This document shows positions 52,905 through 64,000 of a stretch of DNA of 64,000 nucleotides, piece by piece (the stretch's first letter is position 1; each line of letters begins with the position of its first letter). The stretch covers positions 75,978,041-76,042,040 of the forward strand of contig CM077598.1 in NCBI GenBank assembly GCA_039654915.1, written 5' to 3'. A program made the position numbers and the translations under genes. Source of the stretch: Aquilaria yunnanensis (Eukaryota > Streptophyta > Magnoliopsida > Malvales > Thymelaeaceae). A model generated the notes under the pieces. The model was not told the DNA's origin, did no database searches, and saw only the letters and a list, made by a program, of their open reading frames with translations.

Positions 52905-55900
52905 TGTTAGGCACCTCCTAAGTGCTTGGCTTAGGCCAAGGAAAAACAAAGAAAGTGAGAGAAAACAAAAAGGGAAGAAAGAGGAGTCATGGAGACTGGC
53001 ACAGTGGCCTATGTGCAAAACAGGAGACTTTCAGGACTTAATTGCACATGGGAAATGTACATTTGGAAGACTGATAGAGAACTAAACAAAAAAAAAAGAA
53101 AAAAAAAGGGGGACTAAACTGTGCACCAATTTAAGTGGTACAAGTGAAACCACATGATTAAAGATGGCAATTGTGGCCATGCAAACTTTTGTGATGGCTA
53201 GTGCAAGACTAGACCATTTTTGGGAGACAATAATGATTACTAGTCATATCCTTGTCTTCCACTAAGTACACTATTCACTAGTTAGCTAAACAAACTAACT
53301 AGTTGATTATTAGTTCATGGCCGGTTATGCCATTGTTTTATATGGCCTTGGTACTTGTGTTGTTTAATTGCTTGGCAATTTGAGCCATGGGTGGACTTAA
53401 GTGTCCATTTGAGTACAAGATGGAGTGGCGGCTTTGTGCTCTAGTGGACTTAAGGGCTCTAATGCGCCATGCAAAGAAATGGAAGCCAAGTTAACATTTT
53501 GGCTAACTAAAAGCAATTGTGTTCGGCCGAAACAAGCTAAGTCTTTGTTCATTTCGGGCTTCCCTTGTCTTTGCAAAACCGAGAGCACCTTTGAGAGTTC
53601 CTTCACAAATTGATTTTGAATTCCAAAGAAAATTTGAAGGCTTTAGGAGATTCAAGCTTGAGAAGGAGTGTTTCGATTCTTGTTTGCTTGGAATCAAAGT
53701 TGGAACTTGGAGATTGAAGAAGAACCGAGCCAACCAAGCTAGGGTTCTTGAGGTAACTTCAATGTTTCCTTGAATTCATGGTAGCTCTTCCATGTACAAG
53801 CAACTTAAGTGTTTATTTGAAGCTATGTTAAGCTAAATGAGCAAAGTATGTCTCGGTTTGGAAGTGGATTGTTGACCGAATGCGTTCTTGGTGTTCTTCT
53901 TGGAGTTCATGGAAATTAATCCATGTATGATGCTTGTTGATGCTCGTTTAACCTTGTGATAGGTTGTTGTGGTGAAGGACACCAAATTTGTGGAAGTTAG
54001 CGTGTTGGCCGAAAGGTGGATTTGAGGTAATCCATGTTCTATCTTTAATCACATGGCATTGATGCCATGAACCATGCTTATTGATGCATTGGTGTATGTA
54101 TGTTGGCTTGGATTAAGTGAAGAACATGTGTATGTGAAGTGGGTATCGTGGCCGAAAGTATGGAATGGTATAATTAAATGTCCATTACTCGAATACATGG
54201 TTTGGATGCCATGAGTAATGCTATTGGATGACCTGATGGTCATATGTTGGTTTGAATGGATGAGGAACATTATAATGGGAAGTTTAGTGTAAAGGCCGAG
54301 AGCATAATTGGGTATAATACGATGTGTTACCATGGATTACATGGTAGTTATGCCATGAGCATTGTTATTGGATGGCCATAAGATCATGAAATGTGTTAGT
54401 GGATAAATGACATCAATGTGCATAGTTGGGCAATGTGGCCGAGAACTTGGGCTAAAATACTTGAGTATGCTTGCTTGGTTACATGGCATTTGTGCCATGA
54501 ATAAGTTTAGTGGAGGTTTACATGCTCATGTAGTAAACAAGAATGTTGGGTAATGTAACGATGTGAAAATGTGTATTTTGGCCGAGAGATTAATACATGG
54601 TAACATAGTGCATTTCACTTGATTGCTTGGTAATACTACCATGGATATGACTTATTGGTGACTTGAGTGTCATGTAATGTATTAGAATTATGGGCAGTAC
54701 ATGTATATGGAATAATGGCACTTTGGCCGAGAGCTTAAGTGTATATGTGGGTCATAGTGTTCTTCATATGGTCATGGTATTTTGGGTCCATGAGTTGTGT
54801 AATGATGCCTATGTGTTGTCATGCTAGGCATTGGAATTGAAGAGTACTTGGACATTTGAAACTTGGTTGAGACCGAGAGCTAATTGAGGTAGGGTTCACT
54901 GACACTTGTTCTGCTTGGTACTGTATACCATGATACAAGTGTCTAGAGTGGCTGAGTGATGGTTAATTGTGCCATATGACCTTAGCTACTTGATGGGCAT
55001 ATTGTGGTTACTTATTTGGTTGTTGATTAGCTAATTAACTATGGTACATGTGCTAGAAATGCAAGTAAATGTGGCCTATTTGCTTGGCATTTTGGGAGCT
55101 CCTAATGGAATTGGTATTTTGGTAAGTTTGTGTGCAAGAAATGCACATGAGTACATGTACGGATGGATATGGCCGAGAGCCACTTTGTGAAGTGTGTGTG
55201 TGTACTTGTGTGCTTTGGTGAATTTCTTGTGCACGTTGACCCTTAAGTGAGTTACTTCCTATAATTGTGTATTTTGGTATATGTCTATGCCTGTTTTCTT
55301 GTCTTTGTGTCTGTTTTGCAGGATGAGCTAATGAACTGGAGGTTAAGCTTGAGTGAACTCTCAGCTTAACTAAATAGACTCATTAGAGTTGTTTATATAT
55401 AGATGTGAATCCTACTGAGTTATATGCTCACTGCCCATTCTCTATTTTCAGGCAAAGATATTCGGCCTGAGTAGGACTAAGCTGCTTGTGTGTGTGCTTA
55501 GTGTTTATATTTGCTTGCTTTCCAAGGTATGTGCCAATGTGTGCTTGGCTTAGCAGTTGGTTTTCATTACAAGTCTTATTCTTTATTGGCCGAGACTTAT
55601 GGTTAGAGTTTGCAGGCAGTAGTGGAGACTTGTCTAGGGGGAGCTATGGATATGTGGACTATGGCCTTGATCATAGTGTTTGCCTTTATGACCATGAACC
55701 AAGCCATTGGGCTAGTTTTGCAGTGTGTGCTCCTGTATGGCATACTTAAGGTCTTGTTTGACCATTAGGAGACATGGCTTGTAGTAACTTGGCATATGTA
55801 CTTTTGGATTCTCTTGGCTCGTAGCCATGTTTTGGATTACTAGGTAGACTACTCTTTTGGTGTATATATGTGTAGTCATTTGTGCCTAGACTTATTATGT

Positions 55901-56409
55901 TTGGATGGGTTTTGTATGCCAAGTTATGTAAGGACTATGGATGGCTTAATGCTTGCTTATGTTTATGTGATTATGGGCCATTGTTTGGCATGTACATGTG
56001 ATGATGGGCTTTGTTTCATGAAGACTAATGGTATAAGCATATGTACAAGTGTTGACCGAATGCATCATGTATATCTTGCATATGGTTTTCAAACCTCTAA
56101 ACCAACCTTGTGGGCTTCTTGGCTGCCATATAGTTAGCACACATGATGCACACCATGTATGCACTAAAATTGTATTAGGTGAATCCTTGCTTGTAGGGCA
56201 AGTTAAGGGTTTGGGCCTTGCCCTTGCTGCGAGAGGTTATTGAAGTTTATTAAAGCCACCTGGGCCACCTCCCAGGCCTATTAACTTAAGAAAATAAGAC
56301 TTAAAAGTTGCCATTTCTTGCTTGGCCGAGAATTAGAAACCCAGGTTGAAGTTGGGCTGGTGGTTTTAAGTTAGTAACTTTTAGGCCAGGGCCTGAGTGA
56401 GGTGTGACA
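52905..56409 (+). mobile_element. Solo LTR of a large-LTR element, probably chromovirus (3505 bp)
   Basis: TGTTAGGC...GTGTGACA with the target duplication AGTAG at 52900-52904 and 56410-56414. Excision rejoins the element C RNase H sequence. No pol-like frame is present. The length and the GAGGTGTGACA end are typical of Tekay/Del-type chromoviruses; that class call is inference. Short ORFs inside (for example 55486-55749) look like chance frames. A GGCCGAGAG motif recurs throughout. Confidence 0.85.
54030..55190. repeat. Degenerate tandem repeats inside the 3.5-kb solo LTR
   Basis: Units of roughly 110-150 bp share ACATGG..TTGATGCCATGA, then ATTGGATG, then GTGGCCGAGAGC-like sequence. Examples start near 54048, 54195, 54335, 54478 and 54620. 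Copies are strongly diverged, so this is an old amplification within the LTR. Confidence 0.6.
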
Positions 56410-57869
56410 AGTAGTCCAGCAGATTGCAGAGGTCTATGGCACAAAAGACCCAACCTTGGCAAAGTACCATGATCTCATCAAAAAGCTCATCCAAGAGTTG
56501 GACACGGTACATATAGAAAATGTACCTCATCGAGAAATTGCAAAAGCAGACACTTTGGCCAAATCAAAGAAGTCCACCAAAGTACTATATCAGCCAAGCA
56601 TAGCGATATTGTGTGTAATGACCTCGGGCAGAAGGTGGAAAGGTCCCATCAAGAAATACCTCATAACTTTGAAACTTCTCGAAGATTCTCTTAAAACCAT
56701 GAGAGTGCAGAAATGCTTGGGAAGATACTTCCTGATTGGGGAAGAATTGTATCAACAAGGCTTTGCAAGCCCATTACGGAGGTGTGTCAGTGAAGAGGAT
56801 GTTGAAGTTGGCCTGAAAGAAGTCCCTGAGGGGGCTTACGGTTCTCACATAGGAACTAAGGCCCTAGCCGGAGTACTACTTTGCCAAGGATATTTTTGGC
56901 CCACCTTGAGGAAGGATGTGAGGCAGTTCATCCAGAAATGCGACAAATGCCAAAAACACGCACCTATCGAGAGACTACCCTAAAAAATGGTAACTACGGA
57001 AAATTACCTTTGTCTCTTCACCGTTTGGGGTATTGACCTTATTGGACCTCTCCTAACAGCTCTAGGAGGAGTGAAGTTCTGTGTAGTAGTAGTAGTAGAT
57101 TATTTCACCAAGTGGATCAAGGCAGACCCTTTAACGGCAATCTCAGCAAAGGACATACAGAGATTTTTTTGGAAGAACATCATATGCAGATTCGGCATAC
57201 CGAGGGTGATAGTAGCTGTTAATGGTTCCCAGTTTATCGATAAAGGTTTCTAGGAATTCATAGCCAACCTCAGGACAAAGCTGCACTTCGCCCTGGTGGC
57301 CCACCCCTAGAGCAATGGACAAGTTAAAGTGTCCAATAGAACAATAAAGGATGGCCTCAAGAAAATGTTAAAGGAAGAAAAAGGAATATGGCCAGGAGAG
57401 CTTCTGAGTGTCCTATGGAGCTATCGAACAACCCCTAGAAGAGCCACGGGTGAGACGCCCTTCTCACTCGTCTTTGGCGTAGAGGCCATTATCCTTGACG
57501 AGGTTCTACAACCATCGGTCAAGATACAAGTGTTCAATGAAGAAGGGAACAACCTCGGATTAAGAACCAAGTTGGACCTCATTGACGAGCAAAAAAAGAT
57601 GGCTAAGCTAAGAAGAAAAGCTTTCCAGTAGAGAGTAGCCGTCACTACCAACCTGCACGTCAAGTAGAAAGGAATCAAGAAGGGGGACCTCATCCTCTGA
57701 AAAGCTGAATTTGAAGCCCGAAGACCATTTCACTGAATACTTCGGGTGAACTACGATGGAGCTTATTTGGTCCTCGATGAAGTTCGGCTAGGAGTCTACA
57801 AGCTCGGTGACACTAAAAGTGGAGAATTGAAAAATACATAGCATTCAGATTCCTTGAAAAAATTCTATA
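56410..57869 (+). pseudogene. Element C pol, second part (RNase H end and integrase)
   Basis: It resumes just after the solo LTR with the target-site copy AGTAG and sequence matching the RNase H VVRQTAGDYGAKDP region. The integrase HHCC finger is at about 56820-56960 (CDKCQKH), first catalytic block GIDLIGPL at about 57033, a mutated second block AVNGSQF (about 57210, Asp changed to Val-Asn), and NRTIKDGLKK at about 57333. Several stops are C-to-T changes (57250, 57308, 57628, 57696). It ends at the pol C-terminus (57865), where an E-family LTR is inserted. Confidence 0.85.
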
Positions 57870-58898
57870 TGATGCGAGTCCGATTGGCGGAGCCAGCATC
57901 TCCACTGTGTGCTGTGGTGAGGGCAGCAGGGGGTCTTGGAGGTGCAGGCTAGTCCAGAAGGAAGACTGGTGTCCTGGGTGGATCACCTTAAGTGGTGCCC
58001 GGCAGCTTCTTGGCCCAATGACAGGGTGATGACGGGAAGGACCTCCGGTATGAGAGAGAGCCCGGAGGGGAGATTCTTCAGGGAGACCTGGCTGAAACAC
58101 TCAGAAAATAGGGGTTAGGAGGCCCCCGGGGTGGTTTTCTGGGGGGGAACCTTCGACGCCCAAGTCAGTGCTTTTAGAGAGAAGGGGACACAGTAATAAG
58201 CACCAAAAGCTCTTGCCTGGCGTGTCTTTCTAAGGGCTGAAGGGAGAGTATTCAGGCGGAGGGAGGAGAGCGTCCTCTGTTTTTCGGCCGCTCTGTCCTA
58301 TTTTTCTCTCTAGGGGAGCCCCCTGTCTGTGACCATTTCCCTGGTATATAAGGGAGGGGGTGATCCCTTCAGATTGTGGCACGTGTATGGACGGATGGTG
58401 TTTGTATTTTTGGGGCCGGGGGCCTCTAGTCGCCTGCTGGCTCCTCGAGCCGTGAGCCGTGGTAGGTGTAGCCCGACGTGACAGGACGTTAGACTGTGAC
58501 GGCGTGTGAGAGTGTGTCTGGAGGCGTATGCGAGTGGAGTGTCAGAGACTCCTTGATGGCTCTTGCCATACAACCGAGGTCCCTTTGGTTGATGTCTCAC
58601 TTCGGGGTGAGGGGCCTTTTCCTGGAGTCAGACTGAAATTTTGCCGTCCCCGTCTTCGGGGGCCTTTCTCCCTCAGAGGGTGGTTGGTCTTTCTCCCCCA
58701 AAGCTGGTTCGGTCGCCGTCCCCAACGAGGCGTTACGCTGGCTCCCAAAGTTGGAATTGGTGAACTACCGAGGTCGTGTGCCTCAGGTGTATGACTTCCT
58801 TCACTCTGGAGTCCTTTCCAAGGTCGTATGCCTCAAGTGTCTGCGCCCCTCCTTCCCGTGGTCGGTAGGTGGTCAGGGCGATAGCACTTCTGCTATCA
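57870..58898 (-). repeat. 3' LTR of element E2 (1029 bp)
   Basis: TGATGCGA...TGCTATCA, homologous to the LTR at 4731-5755. On its right is CATGCCCCCTTGGAAAG, which on the minus strand is a polypurine tract, so this is the 3' LTR of a minus-strand element extending to the right. The TATA is visible as CTTATATACC on the minus strand (about 58340-58350). Confidence 0.8.
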
Positions 58899-59366
58899 CA
58901 TGCCCCCTTGGAAAGGCCGAAGTGGAGACTTCAGCAAGTAGTACTTTTGGTGTCCGTCGATCGCCCAATTGGTAGTTTTGACAGGACGACCTCATGGACT
59001 GCCGAAGGCCCACGTGGTAGTATGTCCATTTTAATCGAACAGGGCGGCATGGAGCCTTGAACCCCGGACCCTATGGATTTACACTCGGAGTATTATGTCG
59101 GTTGGGGAGGCACCTCGTCACCTAGGTGATAAGCCATGTTCGAACAGATGCCATCTATCCATCCGTCGTGTCTTGAAACTAGTTGTGCCAGTCTCGAGTA
59201 GCGTGCCCGGGTTTTCTGGATCTCAGAAAATGCGTCCTACTTTCTCATGACGGGTGACACATGGAAGGCATTTGCTGGGATGGGCACGCCTTTTCACGTG
59301 CAAGGGGTAATTATGGTGACATTTCGCCGTCGCGCAGTAGTTATGACACCCTTTTGTCTGCCCTTC
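58899..59366 (-). other. Internal 3' region of element E2, cut by element D
   Basis: 468 bp of the polypurine-proximal region. No gene is visible. Short ACACGT-type and GGCACG-type motifs near 59240-59300 may belong to the promoter side of an accessory ORF lying beyond D. The remainder of E2 must be past the window end. Confidence 0.5.
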
Positions 59367-60338
59367 TGATGCCCCAAGGCATCTTCATTTGCTGTCATGT
59401 TGACAGGTGGAGAGACTTCCGTAGGAGGCGAGCGCCTGGAGCTCTGGTTTCCCAGCTGAGTGTGCCTGAAAAGCTCAAAGAAGAGGTTAGGAGGTCCCCG
59501 GTTTGCTTTTCTGCGGAGGACCCTCCGACGCCCAAGTCAGTTTTCTGAGTGAAAGTGGAGGAAGAACACTAAGGGATCAAGTGTCTTGCCTGTTTTGTGT
59601 TTTCTCAGAGGGAGGAAAATGCCCATCCTTTGCCCAGTCCCATTTCCTAGTATTTATAGGAGTAGCTGGTCCGTTCAGATCATGACACGTGTTCGGTCGG
59701 ATTTGATCTGTACTTTTGGACCTAAGGGACAGGCAGCCGTTTGCAGCCTCCTTTAGCCCCTGGACCCGGACAGGTTGTGTCAGGACTGGGGGGGCTGCGG
59801 CGTGTGGGTTCGCCGTTCAGATGTGACGTGTAGGGCTTGTGGGCGACATGTCAGAGGCTCCTTAAATGCTCATACCGTACTCCCGAGGTCCCCTGGACGA
59901 GGTCGCCCTTCGGTGCGTGCACCCTCTTCGGATTCTATCCATCCTTCGGTGTGAGCACCTCCTTCGGGATCTATCCCATAGTTCTGGGAGTTCCCTTGAT
60001 GAACACCTTCTTCGGGACTCACACCCATAGTTCGGGGATTCCCTTGTTCAGGTGTTTCTTGTTCGGGGAAGACCTCTTCGGGGCCTCTGCCTTCAGGAAG
60101 ATTTTCCCTTGCTTCAGAGAGATGGCTTTCTTACCCGAAGACGGTCAGTTTGGCCCCTCGATGGAGACGGTGTTGTCCTCGGAATTCCTGACGAGCTAAC
60201 CAAAGTCTCGAGCTCATAGTGTTTGACTTCGCACCTTCCGAGGTCAATGAAAAGATCCTCTCTTGGGTGACGTCAGACTCCTCGGCCAATATTCTGGCAG
60301 GGAGTTACTACGGAGGAGGCAATAGCCTTTGGCTATCA
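59367..60338 (-). repeat. 3' LTR of element D (972 bp)
   Basis: TGATGCCC...GGCTATCA, same family and length as the solo LTR at 1829-2800. The minus-strand polypurine tract TCAGAGGGGGGCCTG follows at 60339-60353. G-box CACGTGT and CTCCTATAAATACTAGG (minus) lie near 59645-59690. Confidence 0.88.
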
Positions 60339-60353
60339 CAGGCCCCCCTCTGA

Positions 60354-61074
60354 AAAGCCGAAGTGAGAAACTTCGGTTCATCGGTTTTCGGGTCCTGTGG
60401 TTGTGATATTTGTGCCGAGGACGCCTTCTTCTGCTTGTAGCTAAGGGCAGCATTTTTGCGTCCTCGAGGCGCGAGAAGATAGGCTATCCCTATGCCGAAG
60501 ATACACCCTCTGCCCGAAGTCACTGGCTGTTTCTTGGTATCCTCGTGGCGAGGGAAGATAGGATAACCTTGTACCGAAGATAGACCTTTTGCCCGAAGTC
60601 ACAGGCTGTCTTTTGGTGTCTTCGAGGTAACCTACTTTTTCGCCTTTATAGGTCTGCTCATGCGTCGCGTCCTGTGTCTAGCGGAGTCAGTTTAGGGCAG
60701 CGCCTCTAGACCAAACGATGTCAGAGGGCGGGCTCGACGTGATGGACGACACGTGGCACGTTTGCTGCACGATGGCTGACACATGGCGCACTTTTATTGG
60801 GTAAGAATGCACTGAGTACGGCAGGCGCGACTTTTCAGGCGCTCTTAGCAGTTATGGCGACGCTTCGCCTTCCGAGGGGTACTAATGACGACGGTTCTCC
60901 TGGCCTTCTCGGCCTATATATATCAGTCCTGTCATAACCCTCTTTCTGCTTCTGCTTTTGCTTTCTTTTGCCTTCTAATTCTCTCCCAATTTTCCGTGGC
61001 GGTTCTCCTTTTTCAGGCGTTTTTCCGACCACTTTTCACGACGGCTTCCAGAAATCCAAATTCCGGCAAGACCT
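60354..61074 (+). promoter_or_regulatory. Upstream region of the element D accessory ORF, with TATA at 60915-60923
   Basis: The plus strand reads GGCCTATATATATCAGTCC, about 250 bases before the conserved ATG at 61167. Upstream are ACACGTGGCACGTTT and GACACATGGCGCAC (60745-60795), like the ACGTG cluster in element B. Near the polypurine tract, 60470-60620 holds a two-unit duplication (CCGAAGATA, TTGCCCGAAGTCAC, GGCTGT). Confidence 0.6.
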
Positions 61075-63549
61075 TTGGTGGGTTTTAGTCCTTTTGCTTT
61101 TTTCAAAGCTTCTTCTTTGTTTTTCCCGAACTCGTTTTCCTTGTTTTTCCCGAACTCGTTTTCATCATGCCTGTTCCCGAGAGTTGGCAACCTCTTCTTT
61201 TCTCACCCTTGCTGCACTACTCCGGCAAAACTAGCGAAGTGGAAGAAAAAATTTCCTTTCTCCAACCGAAGTGATGAAATCACCGTTTTCCGAGCCCAAC
61301 TGAAGGCCGGACTTCGGTATCCCCCCCCGGAGATGGTTAGCGCGTTCTGCAACTTCCATGGCATTGCCGTTAACCAACTCCCACCGAACTCGTATTGCTA
61401 TTTCAACGCCTTCCTCTGTATGTGCGGCGTTTTCAAAATAAAGCCTCACTTTGTAGTTTTTCTTCAGTACTACCAGCTCTTCGTGGTCCCGAAGGGTGGC
61501 TTCTACTTTATGCTACCTCGGGGATCCGGGAGCAAAAAGTATACGTTCACCTTCGCCACCAAAGACAGCTGGCGAGGGTGGCAACAAAAATTCTTTTTCC
61601 TGAAGAAGTCGGACGCTTGGTCGCACGTCCCGACCAAGTGGGCTCAGGGGAGGCTCAAGATGGATGTTGTTGACCCGAAGATACTGCTAGACGCCGATGT
61701 AGCACCTATATTCGAGGACTTCGACAGGCGCATCCGGGCCGTCTCTGACTGGGCTGCCGAGGTCTCTCCTTGTGCCCTTTACCCCTTTCCGATCAACTGG
61801 AGGCTCATGACCGAAGAGGTCCTTCGGGAACTCAAGGTGGTAAAGGAGCATGTGACAGACCTCAACATGCCGAAACCGGCTTCTTCGGGGAAGGACTCCT
61901 GGCTTGTGAAACTCCTTCGGGGGAAAGAGACTTATGAGTCTTTTTACGAGAGTAAGTTACTTTCTCATTTTTTCCTTCATAACTTCATCTTGGACTTACA
62001 CTGATCTTCTTTTTCTTTTTTTAGAGATGGGCGACGACGCGGCTGCCTTCTACAAGGCTCTTTTTACCGGGCAGGCCGAGAGGGGCGAACAGACAAAGAA
62101 GGCCGCATCTCGGAGGCGGAAGCAGACTTCGGGCCGCCCTCCTTCCAAACGGGCAAAGAAAGCTGCTCCTTCCTCTCTTCCGCAAATTCCGGAGGAGGTA
62201 GGCGAGGAGCCCGAAGACCCTCATGCCTCTTTGCCCGAGGTTCCTTATTCCGACGTCCTTCCTCAAAGCCCCACGCCTTCGCATGCTCTTCTGGAGGGCG
62301 ATGGGGAGGAGACCCCTTCTGCCGAGGAACGGCGCCAAATAAGAGGCAAGGGGGTCTCTACTGAGGTGACGTCGATTCTTGACGACGACGTTACCGAGGT
62401 GCCAGCAGGTTTGTATTTTGTCGAAGAACCTTTTTTCTCTTGTAAATCCTTAAGAGTTTTCTGGCCTTAACCAATTTTTCTGCTTTGTTGTGCAGCGGAG
62501 GTGGCCGCTCCTGACTGGGTTGCCGAACACGCCCGCAAGAGGGCCCTTCGGGATGCCAAAGTCCCAGCAGGGAAAGTTCCGACGGAGCCCTTCTGGACGT
62601 TCACGGAGGACATGAATATGTACTCCGAGGACTTTCCCGAGATGGCCAGGCAGATGTGCAAAGGGGTTTTTACTGAGGCCTCTTACAAAGCCCTTACGGA
62701 GGCCTACCCAGGCGACATCTCTTTGGCCGCCAAACTCACTGAACATGCCGCCCAGGTACGCTTCACTGTTTCCTTAGTGCCAATTTTGCCTTTGCTTTTT
62801 ACTTAGCATCATTTTCCCTTCGTTTGCTTTTTTTGCAGCTGATGGAGTTTGCCGGGTTGCTCCGTGTTTGGGTGGCGCGAAAGTCAGAAAGGAGGGCGTC
62901 ACTCTGGGACCTTTACACCAAGTTGAAGGCCCAGTGTTCGGCGTTGGCTGCCGATAATGCTCAGCTGAAGCAGTCTTCGGAGAAGGAAATTGCTGAACTT
63001 TGGGAGGGGTTCATAAAAGAGAAAGAGGAACTTGAGAAAGGCACCTCCCAGAAACTTTCCAACATCGGCTCTCGGGTGGCGGAGCTGACTTCGACCGTAG
63101 AAGCGATTCAAAAGGATAAGTCAGAAAGTGATGCAATCCTTCCGAAGACGCTCGAGGAAAAGGCCCAGCTCGAAGCCGAGGTCGCATCTCTGAAGAAGCC
63201 TTCAGAAGAGAAGAAGAAGATGAAGGCATTGAAGAGAAAGCTTAAGGATCTGGAGAAGGATTACGCGGATCTGGAGAAGAACTATGCCGATTTGGCGGTC
63301 AAAAAGCGGGAGTCCGATGATATGACGAAGTTGGGCTTTCAAGACGGCTTCTGTCTTGCTCGGCACCAAATTCTGCAGAAGTTCCCAGATTTTGACATCT
63401 CCTTCCTGGAAGGCATGAACATCCCGAAGGAGCCTCGGTGGACTTGGTCCAAGATTGAGCACTTGAAACTGCCTCCTGCTTTCCCGGCGCCGAAGGCTGC
63501 TGACAAAAGCACAGAGGCTGGCAGTTCTCAAGACGCCGAGGTTCCTTAG
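61075..63549 (+). CDS. Spliced antisense accessory ORF of element D
   Basis: Exons are 61075-61951 (5' end uncertain), 62025-62408, 62496-62755 and 62839-63549, all with GT-AG borders. Exons 2 and 3 are exactly 384 and 260 bp, as in A and B. Exon 4 is 711 bp, as in E. The conserved start MPVPESWQPLL at 61167 is one frame off from the downstream HPCCTTPAKLAKWKKKF because of an extra base near 61190, and about 20 codons after it are missing relative to A. An in-frame ATG exists at 61075. The protein has the PF04195-like N-terminus, the basic patch (KKAASRRRKQ... SKRAKKA), a PEST-like acidic stretch and a long coiled coil. It faces the polypurine tract and reads toward pol, which lies outside the window. 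Confidence 0.78.
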
Positions 63550-63674
63550 TTTGTACTAGGGCCTTTTGTCTTCATTTTCTTCTTCTTTTTTGTAGTCTTT
63601 CAGCAACTTTCTTCTCTGTAAGCACTCTTTGGCTCAATAGATAAAAATTTGGCTAAGTATTTTTTGCCAGATCC

Positions 63675-63900
63675 CTTTGTTTCCCTTTGTCCCGAACATA
63701 ATTTGCTCGAGAGACTTCGGAAAACCATACTTTTGCTTTCCTTTGTCCCGAACATATTCGCTCAAGGGACTTCGGAGAACCATACTCTTGCTTTCCTTTG
63801 TCCCGAACATATTCACTCAAGAGACTTCGGAAAACTATACTTTTGCTTTCCTTTGTCCCGAACATATTCACTCAAGAGACTTCGGAAAACTTACTTTTGC
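63675..63900. repeat. Palindrome-centred repeats of element D, about 62-bp unit
   Basis: Four regular copies of TTTGTCCCGAACATATTCGC/TCA followed by CAAGRGACTTCGGAAAAC near 63687, 63748, 63808 and 63870. They are more regular than in A and B, suggesting recent expansion. The position after the accessory ORF stop is the same. Confidence 0.85.
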
Positions 63901-64000
63901 TTTCCTCGACGATTGCTTTCGTGAGACTCTTGTTTTGTACTTCTTTAGAACTTTTTACTTAGACAAATTTGTCCAACTTGTGCAATACAACCTTCCCACC

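Noticed and set aside
55486..56243. ORFs of 60-90 codons at the end of the 3.5-kb solo LTR
   Set aside because: Cys/Trp-rich chance frames inside an LTR, with no homologous frame elsewhere and no motif.
59040..59110. Possible tRNA-like stretch (TTGAACCCCGGACC)
   Set aside because: Only a T-arm-like string. I could not fold acceptor and anticodon arms around it.

Overview
The window is repeat-rich nuclear DNA of a flowering plant. I see no ordinary host gene. Almost every base can be assigned to nested LTR retrotransposons, mostly of the Ty3/gypsy Tat type. The evidence is a gag-pol with an extra archaeal-type RNase H, a spliced antisense gene behind pol, TG...CA long terminal repeats (LTRs), primer binding sites (PBS) and 5-bp target duplications. 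The species cannot be named from this sequence.

Layout. (1) 1-5755: decayed minus-strand element E, with the tail of its antisense gene, gag-pol debris and a 1025-bp 5' LTR. A 972-bp solo LTR of another family (1829-2800, target site CTTGT) sits inside it. (2) 6317-8070 and 35468-37119: plus-strand element F, split by (3) element G, 8071-35467, with target site AGTGT on both sides. G reads on the minus strand. It has a tRNA-Arg-like PBS, a polypurine tract and no gag-pol. (4) Inside G at target site ACACT lies element A, minus strand, with an intact 1832-residue gag-pol (21268-26766). A's left side is rearranged: an LTR plus 0.7 kb of flank was copied from the right side. (5) 37618-48674: element B, plus strand, same family as A, also with an intact 1832-residue gag-pol. 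B interrupts (6) decayed plus-strand element C (to 57869), which also carries a 3505-bp solo LTR (52905-56409, target site AGTAG). (7) 57870-59366: 3' end of another minus-strand element, E2. (8) 59367-64000: left part of minus-strand element D, with a 972-bp LTR and a spliced antisense gene. D runs off the window.

The most unusual object is G. Where gag-pol would be, it carries in its own sense orientation an intronless LOG-type cytokinin-activating enzyme gene (14877-15506) and a tandem family of 182-residue proteins with an arginine-rich stretch and a Cx2Cx4Cx3C motif. These resemble in outline the small cysteine-rich nucleic-acid-binding proteins of some plant RNA viruses. LOG and two of the zinc-motif units have a TATA box just upstream. 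A 190-bp inverted copy of the LOG 5' end lies in G's 5' LTR. Two related minisatellite arrays fill the stretch before the polypurine tract.

A second recurring theme is the antisense gene of the A, B, D and E elements. It has four exons with conserved intron positions. In B and D it has its own TATA box. It converges on pol across an array of repeats built on a perfect palindrome.
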